Source of the DNA: Usnea hakonensis
Lineage: Eukaryota > Ascomycota > Lecanoromycetes > Lecanorales > Parmeliaceae
Length of the DNA stretch: 64,000 bases
Direction: 5' to 3'
NCBI GenBank assembly: GCA_013423325.1
Contig: BLJB01000383.1
Coordinates: 54,055-118,054, forward strand
The notes under the pieces are model-generated. The model searched no databases, had not been told where the DNA came from, and saw nothing but the letters and a program-made list of their open reading frames with translations. Below are positions 45,401 through 57,334 of the stretch, piece after piece (the stretch's first letter is position 1; the number at the start of each line of letters is the position of its first letter). The position numbers and the translations under genes are program-made.

Positions 45401-48400
45401 GAAGATCATTTCAAGCCAAGGCTTCGGCGCTGAAGAGGAGAAAGATCTGTTCAATGTCAAGTTTGTCAAGGTCAACAATGATTCCCCGCAATTTAGCTCC
45501 ACGTATGAGAGCATCGCCACAAATTTGGATGTATCGATATCGACCTTGAATTTGGTAGTGACTCGGAAGACATTGCTAACACTGTTGGACTTCGTCCTCA
45601 CTACATTTGCTACTCCCGAGGAGCCAACGGGGTCGGACAAGGTCATCGAGAACAGAGAAGATCCTCATCAGAAGGTCCAAGGCCCAACAGCAGATCAATC
45701 TTCTAGCTCAGACAAGATTCGAATCAAGGTTGATCTAGAAAGCGTTGCATTAATTCTGAATAATGATGGGATCCGTTTGGCAACACTGACATTGCATACG
45801 GCTGACGTTGGCCTCCTTTTGAGTGGTGGTTCAATGCGTGTTGGAGCCCGACTAGGGAACCTGTCCTTGGTGGATGACATCAATCAGGGGGCTTCAGAAG
45901 ACTCTCCTCTGCGCCAATTGGTGGCAATTGAAGGCAATGAGCTTGCCGATTTTAAATATCAGACTTTCGATACCAAGGACAAAGACTATCCGGGCTATGA
46001 TACGAAAATCTATCTCAGATCTGGTTCTATCAAAGTCAACTTCCTTGAGGAACCTTTCCGCAAGATTATCAACTTCCTTGTCAAATTTGGCAAAATGCAA
46101 GCGATCTTCAACGCCGCAAGAGAGGCCGCAGCTAATCGGGCAAGCCAAATACAAGAGAGCAGCAGCAAGATGCATTTTGACGTTCTGATAAAGACTCCAA
46201 TTCTTGTTTTCCCGCGCGTCATGCAGGCCAATAGACCTCGTGACCTACTAACAGCCTATCTTGGCGAAATCTACGCTAGTAACGAATTCGTTACACTTGA
46301 CAAAAGCATTGAAGGGAACACGATATCTGCCGGTATCAGAAACGTGCGCTTGACTTCCGAGTTCCACTATGACAAAGACCGATCGGAGGAACTGGAAATG
46401 ATCGATAAGGTAGACCTCCACTTCAAAGTAACTTCCGCCGAGCACCAAAAAGACTCGAAGCGTCCAGAAATGGAGATTGAGGGCAAAATGTCACCCATTA
46501 ATTTGCGTGTTGCACAAACGGAGCTGCAATTTCTGATGGAGCTGTCCAAGACTGTACCAGCTGCGTTTGCTGCTGATCCCGATGAAACAGAAGAAGAAGT
46601 AATTGAAGAGCTTCCCAAGTCAACTGTGGCGCCGGCAAAGAAGATGACTGAGCACGCCGCTGGTCAACAAAAGAAAGCTACAACGCCCACTCACCAAGGG
46701 CCCGAGCTCAACACGGGTCCAGATAATTGGACCAAACTCGATTTTGTGTTCGACGCGCCTAAGATAGCTTTGGAGCTCATTCTGGCCAAAGAAGGCGAGC
46801 CTGTTGGAGACATCGAAGCTGCAAGTCTAACAAAGTTTGCCCTGAATGACACAAAGGTCAAGCTGCGAATGAAGACGGATGATTCGCTTGAATCTGAGCT
46901 TCTGATCAATTCCTTTACCATCACAGACAGCAGAAAACACGAAACAAATAAGTTCCGTAAGATCATGTCTTTGATTAACGATGATGTGAAGCAGCAATTC
47001 ATGGCCAGCGTAACAATATCTGGCGGTAGCGATAAGCACATGATTGCCCTGCTCACTGTTGATAGTCCGCGAATCATCATGGCCATCGATTATCTTCTGG
47101 CGGTGCAGGCTTTCGCTAACAGTGCGTTTCCATCCGAAGAAAAGCCTGAGATCGAAGATTCCTCGCAAGAGGCCTTACTGGGCAATGATACCGATAGTGG
47201 TGTCAGCACGCCAGTCAACGGTGAAGGGAAGGCTCTGGAGGAGAAGCCTGAAACTGAGCCCGCGACAGAAAGCTCCATGGGCATGTCTTTCCGCGTCAAC
47301 ATTGTAGACGCGCAGGTCATCTTGATTGCAAATCCTACAATCTCCAATTCTGAAGCGATCGTTCTTGGAACCAAGCAAGTCCTTGTATCCAAACAAAATG
47401 CTTCTACGCTTCAGATCACCAAAGTTGGCATGTTCCTGTGCCGTATGGACAAATTTGAGACGACCCGTTTACGGATACTCGATGATTTCTCGATCACCAT
47501 GTCAATGGATAGCCGCTCCCAAGGCAAGAATTCCTTGATGACGACCATCTCTGTAGAGCTTGAGCCTTTGGTGTTGCGACTTTCTCTTCGAGATATCCTG
47601 CTTGCTTTACAGATTGTTAATAAGGCATCCGAAATGGCCAACAATATAAGTGGCCCTGATAAGACAGAGGGTGACACGGAACCCGCCAAGATCAAGGAAA
47701 TCACTCGAACGGCAGCAGCTTCAACAAAACGCAAGTCAGTTGCTGGGAAGCCAACTTCTACTGTGGCAAAGAAGACATCTAAGTCCATCGCAACGAAGAG
47801 GCCGGCTGAGAAGTCGCCAAAGCCGCCACAAAGCTCCATAGTTATGAAACGTGAAGAGATGACCGCTACAATTGAAGGAGTTCGAGTCATCTTGATTGGA
47901 GATCTTCACGAATTACCTCTTCTTGACTGGAGCGTCAAGAAGTTTAATGTAGACGTACGCGATTGGTCCAGCGCGATGACAGGGGATACCAGCTTTGACA
48001 CATACATTAACGTGTATAACTTTTCCAAGTCGGCTTGGGAACCGCTGATCGAGCCGTGGAATTTAGGCTTCCACATGTCAAAGGAAACCAACCCAGAATG
48101 TCTTTCTGTAGAAGTCTACTCGCATAAGATGATGGAACTCACAGTGACCTCCGCAACCATTGCACTTGCCTCAAAGTCCGCCCAATTCCTGTCAACAGAC
48201 GAGGATGTCCTCTCGAAGCCACGAGCATCAGATACACCCTACAAAATTCGTAATTACACGGGGTTCGACCTCAGCGTCTGGGCTGCGACGCACGAAGAAG
48301 ATCAGGGATCCGCTGCCAAGCTCAGCGATGGTGAGGAGTCGGGATGGCGGTTTGAGGATCCGACGTCAATGCGAGAAAATCTCTCACCGGAAGGCAACGC

Positions 48401-51400
48401 CGGCGTTGTCGGAATAAAGCTTGAAGGAAGCGGCTTCGATAGTGTTGAACGTATCGCTGTCAATCGCGAGGGCGAAACGCTGTATAATCTCAAGCCACGG
48501 AAAGACAAGGTTCTGCATCGACTGTTAGTCGAGGTCAAGCTTGGCAGCGATAATGTCAAGTACATTACTTTCCGGTCTCCCTTAGTGGTTGAAAATAACA
48601 CCCAGATCCCGGTGGAGATTGGCGTCTTCAGCCCTGAAGAAGGGCATCTACTCAAGATCGAAAAGATTGCTCCTGGTGATGCTCGCCCTGCTCCGATCGG
48701 TGCCGCCTTCATGCATTCGCTGGTTGTTCGACCTGATCAGGGTTTTGGTTATTCTTGGTCAAACGAACGTTTGTTTTGGAAGGACCTACTCAAGCGGCCC
48801 ACGCGGACCATCACATGTAAGGGTGAGAGCAACGAGCAATCACCCCCATTTTACTTCCAGATGAACGCATCCTACGACAAGAAAGATCCAATGACTAGCG
48901 TCTACCCGTATATGAGGATCAAGCTTCATGCGCCCATTGAGCTTCAAAACTTGCTGCCATACGACTTTAAATATCGCATATATGATAAGAACACTAAGAG
49001 AGACTGGACCAACTTTTTGAGGAAAGGGGGAGTCAGTCCAGTGCATGTGGTCGAATTATCTCATCTTCTCCTACTCAGCGTGGACATGCAGGATACTGTC
49101 TTCAAACAAAGCGAATTCGCCGTAATCAATTCCAACCAGCAAGAAGACTTCCGCCGTGAGAAGTCCCTGGCTGTAAAAGATCCCCAGGGCATACAGCTCA
49201 ACCTCAAGCTTCATTACTTCAACATGCCAGATAGTGGCGGTGCTTTCAAGGTCTCGGTGTACAGTCCGTACTTGGTCCTCAATAAGACAGGTCTCGACAT
49301 CAATATACAGAGCAAGACAATGTTCTCATCAGCCAAGTCAGCAGCTGGTCAAGGCATGCGCATGGATTCAGACCGAGGGAGTCGAAAAGCTCTTCCTTAT
49401 ATGTTCTCATTTCCCAGCGAAGATCGCAAAAATCGTGCCAATATCAAAGTGGGCGAGTCTACTTGGAGCAAGCCGCAAAGTTTCGACGCTATTGGTAGTG
49501 CCTTCGATGCTGTCCTCCCATCTGCAAGTGCCAAGTCAGAGCTTCATGTTGGTGTCTCTGTAAAAGAAGGCGAGGGCAAGTACAACTTGACCAAAGTTGT
49601 CACTGTGGCTCCCCGTTTTGTCTTGAACAACAAATTGAAGGAAGAGATACATATTCGCGAACCTGGTTCCGGTTCTTTTAATGTCATGAAAATGAAGCAT
49701 GGCGAGCGACTGCCGCTTCACTTTCTGCGACAAGCGCCTGAAAAACAGCTATGCTTATGTTTTCCCGGTGTGAACAATCAATGGTCTTCGCCCTTCAATA
49801 TAGCGAATCTGGGAACCGTTCATGTAAAGCTCGCAAAAGCAGGGCAACGACAGCAGCTCATCCGTGTCGAGGTAATTATGGAAGCAGCTATGATCTTCCT
49901 CCACATAAGCATCGAAACCAAACACTGGCCTTTCTCCATGCGCAATGAAAGTGACCTGGAGTTCATGTTCTACCAAGCGAACCCTCACCTTGAAGAAGAC
50001 GAGGAAGACCGAGGCTCTGGATGGAAGCCAATCCGGTATCGTCTTCCGCAGAAAAGCATCATGCCATACGCTTGGGACTACCCGGCAGCCAAGAACTCAG
50101 AGCTAGTCATCACCTCTAACGGCAAAGAAAGGCGCGTCAAGCTTGCTGAGATTGGCAACCTCGTTCCCTTGAAGATCCCCGGAGCGCAGGGGAAGCCTAC
50201 AAAGATAATTGATCTCAATATTGCGGCAGACGGTCCAACACAGACACTGGTACTCTCCAACTACAAGCCATCCAAAAGCTTATACAAGCAAAAGTCTGCA
50301 AAGGCCCAGGAGTCACAAAGCAGCGTGAACACTGGGTTCGAGGTCAAGGAAATGGAGTCGGAGGTCACTTTCAAGGCCCAGCTTCGTCTTGCTGGCATCG
50401 GCATCTCGCTTGTCAACACCAAGATGAAAGAACTCCTCTATACGACGTTCCGTGAGATCGAAGTCAAGTACGGCGACTCGAAATTGTACCAGACTTTGAA
50501 CTGGACTACCAAATGGATCCAAGTTGATAACCAGCTCTATGGTGGCATTTTCCCTATGTTGCTATATCCCAGCGTGGTGCCAAAGACCGGCAAAGAGATG
50601 GAAGCACATCCGATTTTCCACGCTATGGTCACTCGCGTCAAGGACGACTCGTACGGTGTCCTGTACATAAAGTATTTTACCCTCCTTCTGCAACAGATGA
50701 CCATTGAGCTGGACGAGGATTTCATATTCACAATGCTGGACTTTGCTAAAGTTCCTGGTGCTTCTTGGTCCGAAGAAGCTGAAGGCAAACTCTGTGACGA
50801 GAATTTAGGCATACCTGAGCCGCAGCAAGAAGAGCAAGGTCAAGACATCTACTTCGAATTTCTGCATCTGCAGCCCATGCAGCTAGACTTGTCCTTTGTT
50901 CGGACAGAGCGCATCAATGCGGAAGACACGCAGTCGTCATCAAACCCATTGATGTTCTTTGTTAACATCATGACAATGTCTGTTGGTAATGTCAACGATG
51001 CGCCTTTAAGGTTCAACGCCCTGATGTTAGAGAATGCGCGTATCTCTGTTCCAAATCTGATGACGAACGTGCAGAGCCATTACACTCAGGAAAGTATCCG
51101 ACAGATGCACATCATCCTCGGGTCGGCGGACTTCTTGGGCAATCCTGTTGGTCTATTCAACAATGTCAGCTCTGGAGTGGCTGACATATTCTACGAACCG
51201 TATCAAGGCTTGGTCATGACTGACAGGCCCCAAGAGCTGGGGATCGGCATAGCAAAGGGCGCATCCAGCTTTGTCAAAAAGTCTGTCTTTGGGTTCTCTG
51301 ATAGCATGGCCAAATTCACTGGCAGCATGTCAAAAGGCTTGGCTGCTGCCACACTTGACAAAGAATACCAAGACCAGCGGCGTATGTCGAAATCGAGGAA

Positions 51401-52129
51401 CCGACCGAAGCATGCACTTTATGGCGTCACATCTGGAGGAAACGCTTTCGCAAGCAGCATGGCTAGTGGCATCGGTGGTCTTGCGCGGCACCCATTGCAA
51501 GGTGCTGAGAAAGAAGGTCTTCAAGGGTTTGTCAAAGGTGTCGGAAAGGGCGTTCTGGGTCTGGCTACTAAGCCAGCTATCGGGGCTTTCGACCTCGCCT
51601 CAAGTAAATACCGATTTCTCCATGCCCGATTTCTCCATGCCTATGTACATCTATACTGACTTTGACGACAGATATGGCTGAAGGTGTCCGCAACACCACG
51701 ACTGTTTTCGACCAAGAAGGTCTGGATCGCGTACGCCTCACCCGCTTCATCGGCATGGATGGTATCGTGCGACCGTACGCTCAGCGCGAAGCTCTTGGTC
51801 AATTCTGGCTGAAGACGCTCGATGACGGCAAATACTTCAATGAGGACTACATAGCGCATCTCGAGCTCCCAGGAAAAGATATGCTCGTCATGCTTACGTA
51901 CAATCGCATCATGCTGGTCAAAACCAAGAAGCTGAAGAGCGAGTGGGACATCAAACTGAATGATATCCAGACCATCAGCAAGGAGCGGACGGGCATGTCG
52001 GTCACGTTGAAGGGAGGAACCAACGGACCGTTTATTCCCGTGACGGAAGAGAGCAGTAGGAATTGGCTGTACAAGCAGATTGGAATCGCGGTGAATGCGT
52101 TTAATGACAAGTATAATGCCAAGGGATGA
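42465..52129 (+). CDS. VPS13: VPS13 bridge-like lipid transfer protein, 3,198 aa
   Basis: One exon of 9,139 bp (42465-51603), a 68-bp intron (51604-51671) and a final exon 51672-52129. The chorein N-terminus is clear: MLEGLVANLLNRFLGMYVKN, FDAKQLNVGIWNGDVRLRNL. It is followed by the long repeat-built groove (NLQVSIKNIHIRYED and similar blocks). The VAB/SHR-BD adaptor-binding region starts near residue 1925 (PYKIRNYTGFDLSVWAA). The C-terminal ATG2_C-like helices (KGASSFVKKSVFGFSDSMAKFTGS) precede a PH-like domain in the last exon. VPS13 carries phospholipids between organelles at contact sites (ER, mitochondria, vacuole, endosome) and acts in sporulation and vacuolar sorting. Reading through the intron would end the protein at 51659 without the PH domain; splicing gives the family's DLASN-EGVRNTTTVF junction. 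Confidence 0.97.
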
Positions 52130-52939
52130 TGCTCCAAGAGAGAGGGGCGATGTTTGGTCGGCGGATTTCAGCGTGCATTAATATTCCCCCGACACTTGTT
52201 GTTTGTGATCAAAGTTGTGCATCATGATACACGTACATGTTGCTTGTAATTAGCAAATTGTGAATTTTCATCCGCTACTCTTTCGGAACTCCGAGACTGT
52301 TGTTAGGAGTCCGGTTTTCATCATCAGCATCTTCACCGCCCTTTTTCCAAGGAAAGTACGTACGTAGTAAATCTTCTGCATGCATGAGCACACACCACAT
52401 TCTCTTACCCCTTTTGAAGTAGAATAACGCTATTAATCCATTTAAATTCCTAAACCCTTATACATCCCTCCAACAACGAAACAACCAAAACGCCCAAGCA
52501 TCCATTTGATTCCACACAGTAGATCTACACTCACTATTTCTTTATTCCCGCACTAGAGATTTCTCCTCTTTCGCACTGCTCCTCGGCCCCTATTCACTTA
52601 TATATACAATCAGATAACCAAACAATCTGTAACCACGTATGAGACTTCAGCCCGGTAATTCCACGGTGGCGATATTCTCTGTCCCTCCGGCCGGGCTATC
52701 TATATCCTCGTATCCTCCTACTTACTCCTAATCCCTTATATATATAATTAAATAATTAAAACTATCCGCTCCTCCATTTGGTACTTTAGCCCGGTAAGTC
52801 CACGGTCGCGATTTCTTTGTATTCGTGCTGCACGATTCTCTGGCCGTCATGGCTATCCCCCGCCCTCCTGTACATCCATCCCCTATCCCCTTACATATAC
52901 AACCAGACAGCCAAACAATCCGCAACCCCATATATTACT
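52130..52939. other. Intergenic DNA between two convergent genes, with decayed copies of the next gene's 3' end
   Basis: VPS13 and the 2H phosphoesterase gene point toward each other. 52598-52870 holds two diverged tandem copies of the 3' end of the phosphoesterase gene (listed separately). No other gene. Confidence 0.6.
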
Positions 52940-53020
52940 TCAATCCGGCAACTCCACACTCGCGATTTCTTTATACTCTTGCTGCTGCATCCTTTGCTCG
53001 TCCTGACCATCTCCCACACT
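52598..53020 (-). repeat. Three tandem copies of the 3' end of the 2H phosphoesterase gene
   Basis: The genuine gene end (stop at 52940) reads EYKEIASVELPD. A second copy reads EYKEIATVDLPG with a stop at 52786, and a third reads ENIATVELPG with a stop at 52647. Spacing is 154 and 139 bp. The 3' flanks also match: CCAAACAATC(T/C)G(T/C)AACC follows the stop in two of them. Differences are mostly transitions. Confidence 0.85.
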
Positions 53021-53977
53021 CCCAGCCTCCTCCTCAACTACCACATCCTTAGCCCCCATCTCACAAATAGCCACCTTCTCAACCCTCACCCCTTCCATCC
53101 ACACCATATTTTCATACCTCTCCATCAAGTACGTAGCGTCAAACTTCCCATCCCTCCTATTTATTCTCCCACGCCGCCCCTTTTCCCCACTTTGCCCTTT
53201 TCTCGTTCCCCCTTTCTTCCCGCGGGCGTATATAGTATTAAGAACAGTAGCGTGTAAAACCAACGGTCTCGGTTCCTCCACCAAAAAGCCCGCGGATGTA
53301 AAGGCGGTGCGGAGAGCGACAGCGAAAGGGTGCAGGTGTGGGGACGAAGAAGACGAAGGGGAGGCGTGGAGGGAGGAGGTACGGGATGGGGTGCGGAGGG
53401 AGTGGAGGCCTGTGAGGGATAGGTGGAGGGGGAGAGGCTGTGATGGTAATGATGACGGTTGGCTGTTTAAAGGCGTCGTTGTTGCTTGTGAGGGTGCCGA
53501 CGGGGCCGGTGGAGATGTAGGAATGATTGCGTTGAGCTGATTCGTTGATGTCCCCACAGCCACCGCAGCAGCACTCAGCATGCTCCTCACATCCAACCCT
53601 CTCAGAAAGCTACATGCTGCCTCCACTTGCTCTGGTGTTTTCAGGCTCATGACACCGATTGTGAAATGGATAGCGCCGACTGGGCGGATGGCTTTGATGG
53701 GGAGGGCTGGTTCCTCATTGCTGGAGTCGGTGCTGTCTTTGGGTGTTGTCACGTCGGTGGCGAAGCGGTGGAGGGAGGATTGTAATTGCGGGCGGGATGT
53801 GGGTGTTACGAGGGGGAGGAGGAGGAAGTGGGTTAGCTGTGGCTTCTTGGGGGTGGGGGCCATGGTTGTCGTTGGAGCGATGGAAGGATGTAGGATTGAT
53901 TGTCTAGCTATGTGGAAAGAACTATTTAGATGGCCTGGGAAGACTCTGCCAAGACGATTGCCGAGTACTCGTGTCAT
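52940..53977 (-). CDS. 2H phosphoesterase of the AKAP7/ASCC1 type, 345 aa
   Basis: A single exon. Two HxT motifs mark the 2H phosphoesterase fold: IHFTIGV (H104, T106) and LHATVLN (H242, T244). They surround a domain with LTHFLLLPLV, FLRGLDVRSML and LHLSLTGLHSL. The family is related to the 2'-5' RNA ligase/AKAP7 NLS domain and acts on RNA ends or cyclic phosphates; the substrate here is unknown. Two starts are possible: ATG 53977, which adds 38 residues rich in Arg, Ser and hydrophobic residues and resembles a mitochondrial presequence, or ATG 53863 (MAPTPKKPQLTHF), the usual family start. The C-terminus ends EYKEIASVELPD, and its coding end is repeated twice downstream. Middle linkers are Pro/Ser-rich and variable. 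Confidence 0.85.
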   Translation of the reverse strand: MTRVLGNRLGRVFPGHLNSSFHIARQSILHPSIAPTTTMAPTPKKPQLTHFLLLPLVTPTSRPQLQSSLHRFATDVTTPKDSTDSSNEEPALPIKAIRPVGAIHFTIGVMSLKTPEQVEAACSFLRGLDVRSMLSAAAVAVGTSTNQLNAIIPTSPPAPSAPSQATTTPLNSQPSSLPSQPLPLHLSLTGLHSLRTPSRTSSLHASPSSSSSPHLHPFAVALRTAFTSAGFLVEEPRPLVLHATVLNTIYARGKKGGTRKGQSGEKGRRGRINRRDGKFDATYLMERYENMVWMEGVRVEKVAICEMGAKDVVVEEEAGSVGDGQDEQRMQQQEYKEIASVELPD

Positions 53978-54746
53978 CCAGAAGTGAGACTTGATAGAAC
54001 AAGAATACCAGTGTTATAAGCAACATAAGCTAAAGGTTCAAAGGGATTGGTGTCCTCGTCCTTTCAGGTAACGGACTTCTGGATGACATGAGTCGTTTTA
54101 TTCATGTGTTGAGAGGTCTTGTCATCATTGCCAACAAGTACTGTTGGGAAGAAGGGGCCATGAGTGTTGGGAGAGAAAGAGTTGTGAGATGTGTTGTGAG
54201 GAGCTGAAATACGAGTTCTGGCAAACCCTTGAGAGAGACTTGAATTTGATATTGCCAAGCGCGCGGCAACGGTACGTACTAGTACTCCGGGGGTACCTAC
54301 TCCGGCTCGGTTCGCTCGTTAGGGCTAGAAATGGTCTAAAGTATGCCTTACCATGAGAGCAAAGTCGCGTGGTATCAAGTCTCAAGCGGTTTGGTGCGCT
54401 CTCGGTGGGGTACTACAGACTCTGCTATTTGTTATGTTCTCGGCTTTGAAAGTCACGTCAATGCGATGGCTAAGGTAGTCGCTCGGCATATGTATATGGT
54501 ACGATGGTATGGCGAATGAGCTAGGAGAGGCAATGCCCTGAATTCCTTCTAAAGATTCTCCAATATCGTAAAGTGCAAATGCTATGATCCAAAATATGGT
54601 GCAAGAAACGAGCGAGGATTAGCTGATTGTAGTTGTTGTTGTCATCATTCAGCGTACTTGTTTAAAGTACTGCGAAAGACATACTCTTTTCATGAAGTGA
54701 AAGCAAAGACTTGGTCGCGATACTGTCATCCCCCTTGTGTCTATAG
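53978..54746. other. Intergenic DNA
   Basis: Promoter of the phosphoesterase gene (which reads left) and 3' flank of the DUF6536 gene (which also reads left). Short frames at 54064-54385 have no motif. Confidence 0.5.
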
Positions 54747-57334
54747 TTAACAATACCATTTTCCCACAACAGGCGCCCCCACCTTGGAGCTAGTGAAGGA
54801 GCAATGACCAACACTTTCTCCCTCATACTGAAAGCAGTCCTCGGCGACCACACCCCACATCACCCGCTTCAATGACGCATTCGCGTCTGCTTCGGGTGGA
54901 TGACAAGCCGCACTGATTGCGGCACTACAACTCCCAGCAAGAGGCATACCGCCCCTAGACTTTCGAAAGCCAAAACCTATACCCAGCAGTACAACGATAG
55001 ACCCAAGGATAATGACGAAGATCATAGCCATGGGCGAGTAGCCGCATGTGGAAACACCTGCTCCAGATATCTCACCCTCCTCGTCGTCAGGCCCGGTGTA
55101 AGCCCCATAGCCAGACCCGGTGTAACCAATAACATTGACTCTGGCAAGGAAGACTGATTGCGAGACGAACCAGTGTAGCATACTTGAGCCTATGAGAAGT
55201 GGAATACCGTAACGGTACGGTAGTTGTAAACGATAGGTGCTGCGCTGTCCTCCTGTTGGTGTTGTAACTCTCAAGAACTTTCTTTTGGTTGCGTATCCGT
55301 TCCATTCCTTGGCGAGCAGCATGCATGTAAAGACTCCATTATATGCGAAATATAGAAAGGAAAGAAGAATTTGAGGCGTATTCGCAACGAGAACTGTAGC
55401 AATCACGCTAGTGGGGCCTGACAAGTCCTCGTTATGGTTTATGGTGATGAGATTTTCAGCGTTGACATTGCCGAAACCAAGCGACCAGATATGTTGTATT
55501 GACCGACTGGTTAAATTACCGTTATTCAGGCCAACGCGTAGGAGAACGCCGGTGGCTGTGAGAGTCGAGATACTTCTAAAGCGCAGTCAGCGGTTTGTAT
55601 CCACAAATAAAGACGCTCAGAATGAAACATGCATCCATTCTTTTTACTTGTTGGGATAAGATTTGTATTGCGGAATACGCATTGCAGAATCATCTCAAAG
55701 ATTGTCAAACGGGGTTATTTAACTAGTCGCAACTCCAGCAATGCGTAAAGCCAAAATGGGGAAGGACATTGGCTGGTACCTACAATATATTACAGACGAT
55801 CCACCTTCTTCGGCTGGCAGCTCGAAACCAACGGAAGCGTTTCGGATCCCATCTAGAGAGAAATAGCCCCCAGTACCTACTTTTCTCAAATCGATTCCTC
55901 CCGGCCATACAATTTTGCTTTGTTGTGACGTCGGGCCGATCGAGAAATGACGCGATTGCATCACCCAGAGTTACTAGTGGCTCAGGATCTTGTTTCCATG
56001 AGATCGTGGTCATGCAAACAGTCTTTATCATATTGCATATGATGACCACGATCATGATCGTTACGCTGAATTGTAGCTTGCAGTGCTCCGCTACAGGTTG
56101 GCTGAGACAGTAGTCGATATATGAAAGCTCCGGAATTGTCCCGTTAAAGGGGTTGTAATTATTCCCTACGAAATCAGAAGTGATGAATGACAAGTTTTGA
56201 GGACTGGCGACAGCTCCGGCATTATTACAAATTAATCCCAGCGAACAGAAATTGCTTTGCCTATCTTGAAGCTTTGTGTAATAGCCTTGTTGCTGCAAAC
56301 GAACGTCGATGATCAACTGGGAGTCTACTTGTATTGATCGCGAAAGCAGGGAGCTGGTGGCGTGCAAATCCGAGGAGACTAAGAGTAAGTCTAAATGAGT
56401 GGAGATTATCGGGGCTGTGTAAACCTCCACACATTTGTTATTCTCGAGTTTTACAAACGACGTCTGGTTGTTGTTGTACTCTTGCAATTTACTGACCCAA
56501 TAGGACAGTTCGCCGAGTTCTGTCGTATTGAAAGGTGCCCCGTTCAGGAAGTCGCTCGTCACCAAAAAGGAATCGTACTCGCGAGTACTCAGAGTGGAGA
56601 AGACTGCACTATTAAACAACAAATGAAGAGGTATAGACGATATTGCAAGCAGCCACCAGAGGATGATCCGTGTTGTCGAAAGCCTGCGCAAGTTTCTTAC
56701 ACTAGGGACCCCAATATCTAACCAGATACCCTGGCTATGAGCCTTATCGATTTCGTTACGTGTAGGAGAGGATAGACATTGCATACTATAATTACTCGCA
56801 CCCAGTAGCAGCGTACTGAGTACGTTGATAGCAAGATGTATCCAGAATGTAAGGCTCGCGGTCCTTTTACAGCTTCCGTCATAGAGAGTTCCAAGGCCAT
56901 CCTGGAGTCCAAACTTTGCAACTGCCCATATTGTCAAGATGAGGTTGATAATGAGGACCAGGGCGGCGACCCCTGCACACCAAAGCACACCGAAATGGTA
57001 TCCTTGCAGCTTCCTCAGTCGACGATAGTACAGAGAGACAAGGTTATGACGGGCAAAATGTATTCGACTCGGCGGCGGAGGCAATGCTTTATTCAGGTCT
57101 TGGTTCGAATGATTGAGACATGTTGGAGAATGGGATGTTTGACTGGGGATTGAAATTTGTTCCAAAATCAATACTATTTTCAAAAATTATTTCCAAGGCA
57201 AGGAACACCGACCTGCTAAATTGGGGGATCTCTATTCCATCAGACCCTGAAGTGGCATCAAGTGGTGCGTATACCGGTTCACGGCGAGCAAATGCCCGCC
57301 AATTTGGCAACAGGCTCTTTTTGGGTGGAATCAT
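54747..57334 (-). CDS. DUF6536 multi-pass membrane protein, 769 aa
   Basis: Exons 57213-57334, 55784-57142 and 54747-55575 with introns of 70 and 208 bp; phases agree. The ATG at 57334 starts MIPPKKSLLPNWRAF. The family block follows: YHFGVLWCAGVAALVLIINLILTIW, FGLQDGLGTLYDGSC, WIHLAINVLSTLLLGASNY, MQCLSSPTRNEIDKAHSQG and LDIGVPSVRNL. A large lumenal or extracellular loop with N-glycosylation sequons is followed by more membrane segments (LSGPTSVIATVLVANTPQILLSFLYFAYNG) and the usual tail GSCSAAISAACHPP-WGVV. The family is widespread in filamentous fungi and its function is unknown. Without splicing it would look like two separate genes; the long second intron might hide a small exon. Confidence 0.88.

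Noticed and set aside
51604..51659. VPS13 ending at 51659 by reading through
   Set aside because: The proper splice gives the conserved C-terminal domain in frame; the read-through tail is a translation of the intron.
54747..57334. Two separate membrane-protein genes
   Set aside because: Splicing 55576-55783 joins them in frame into one complete DUF6536 protein, with the family start and tail.
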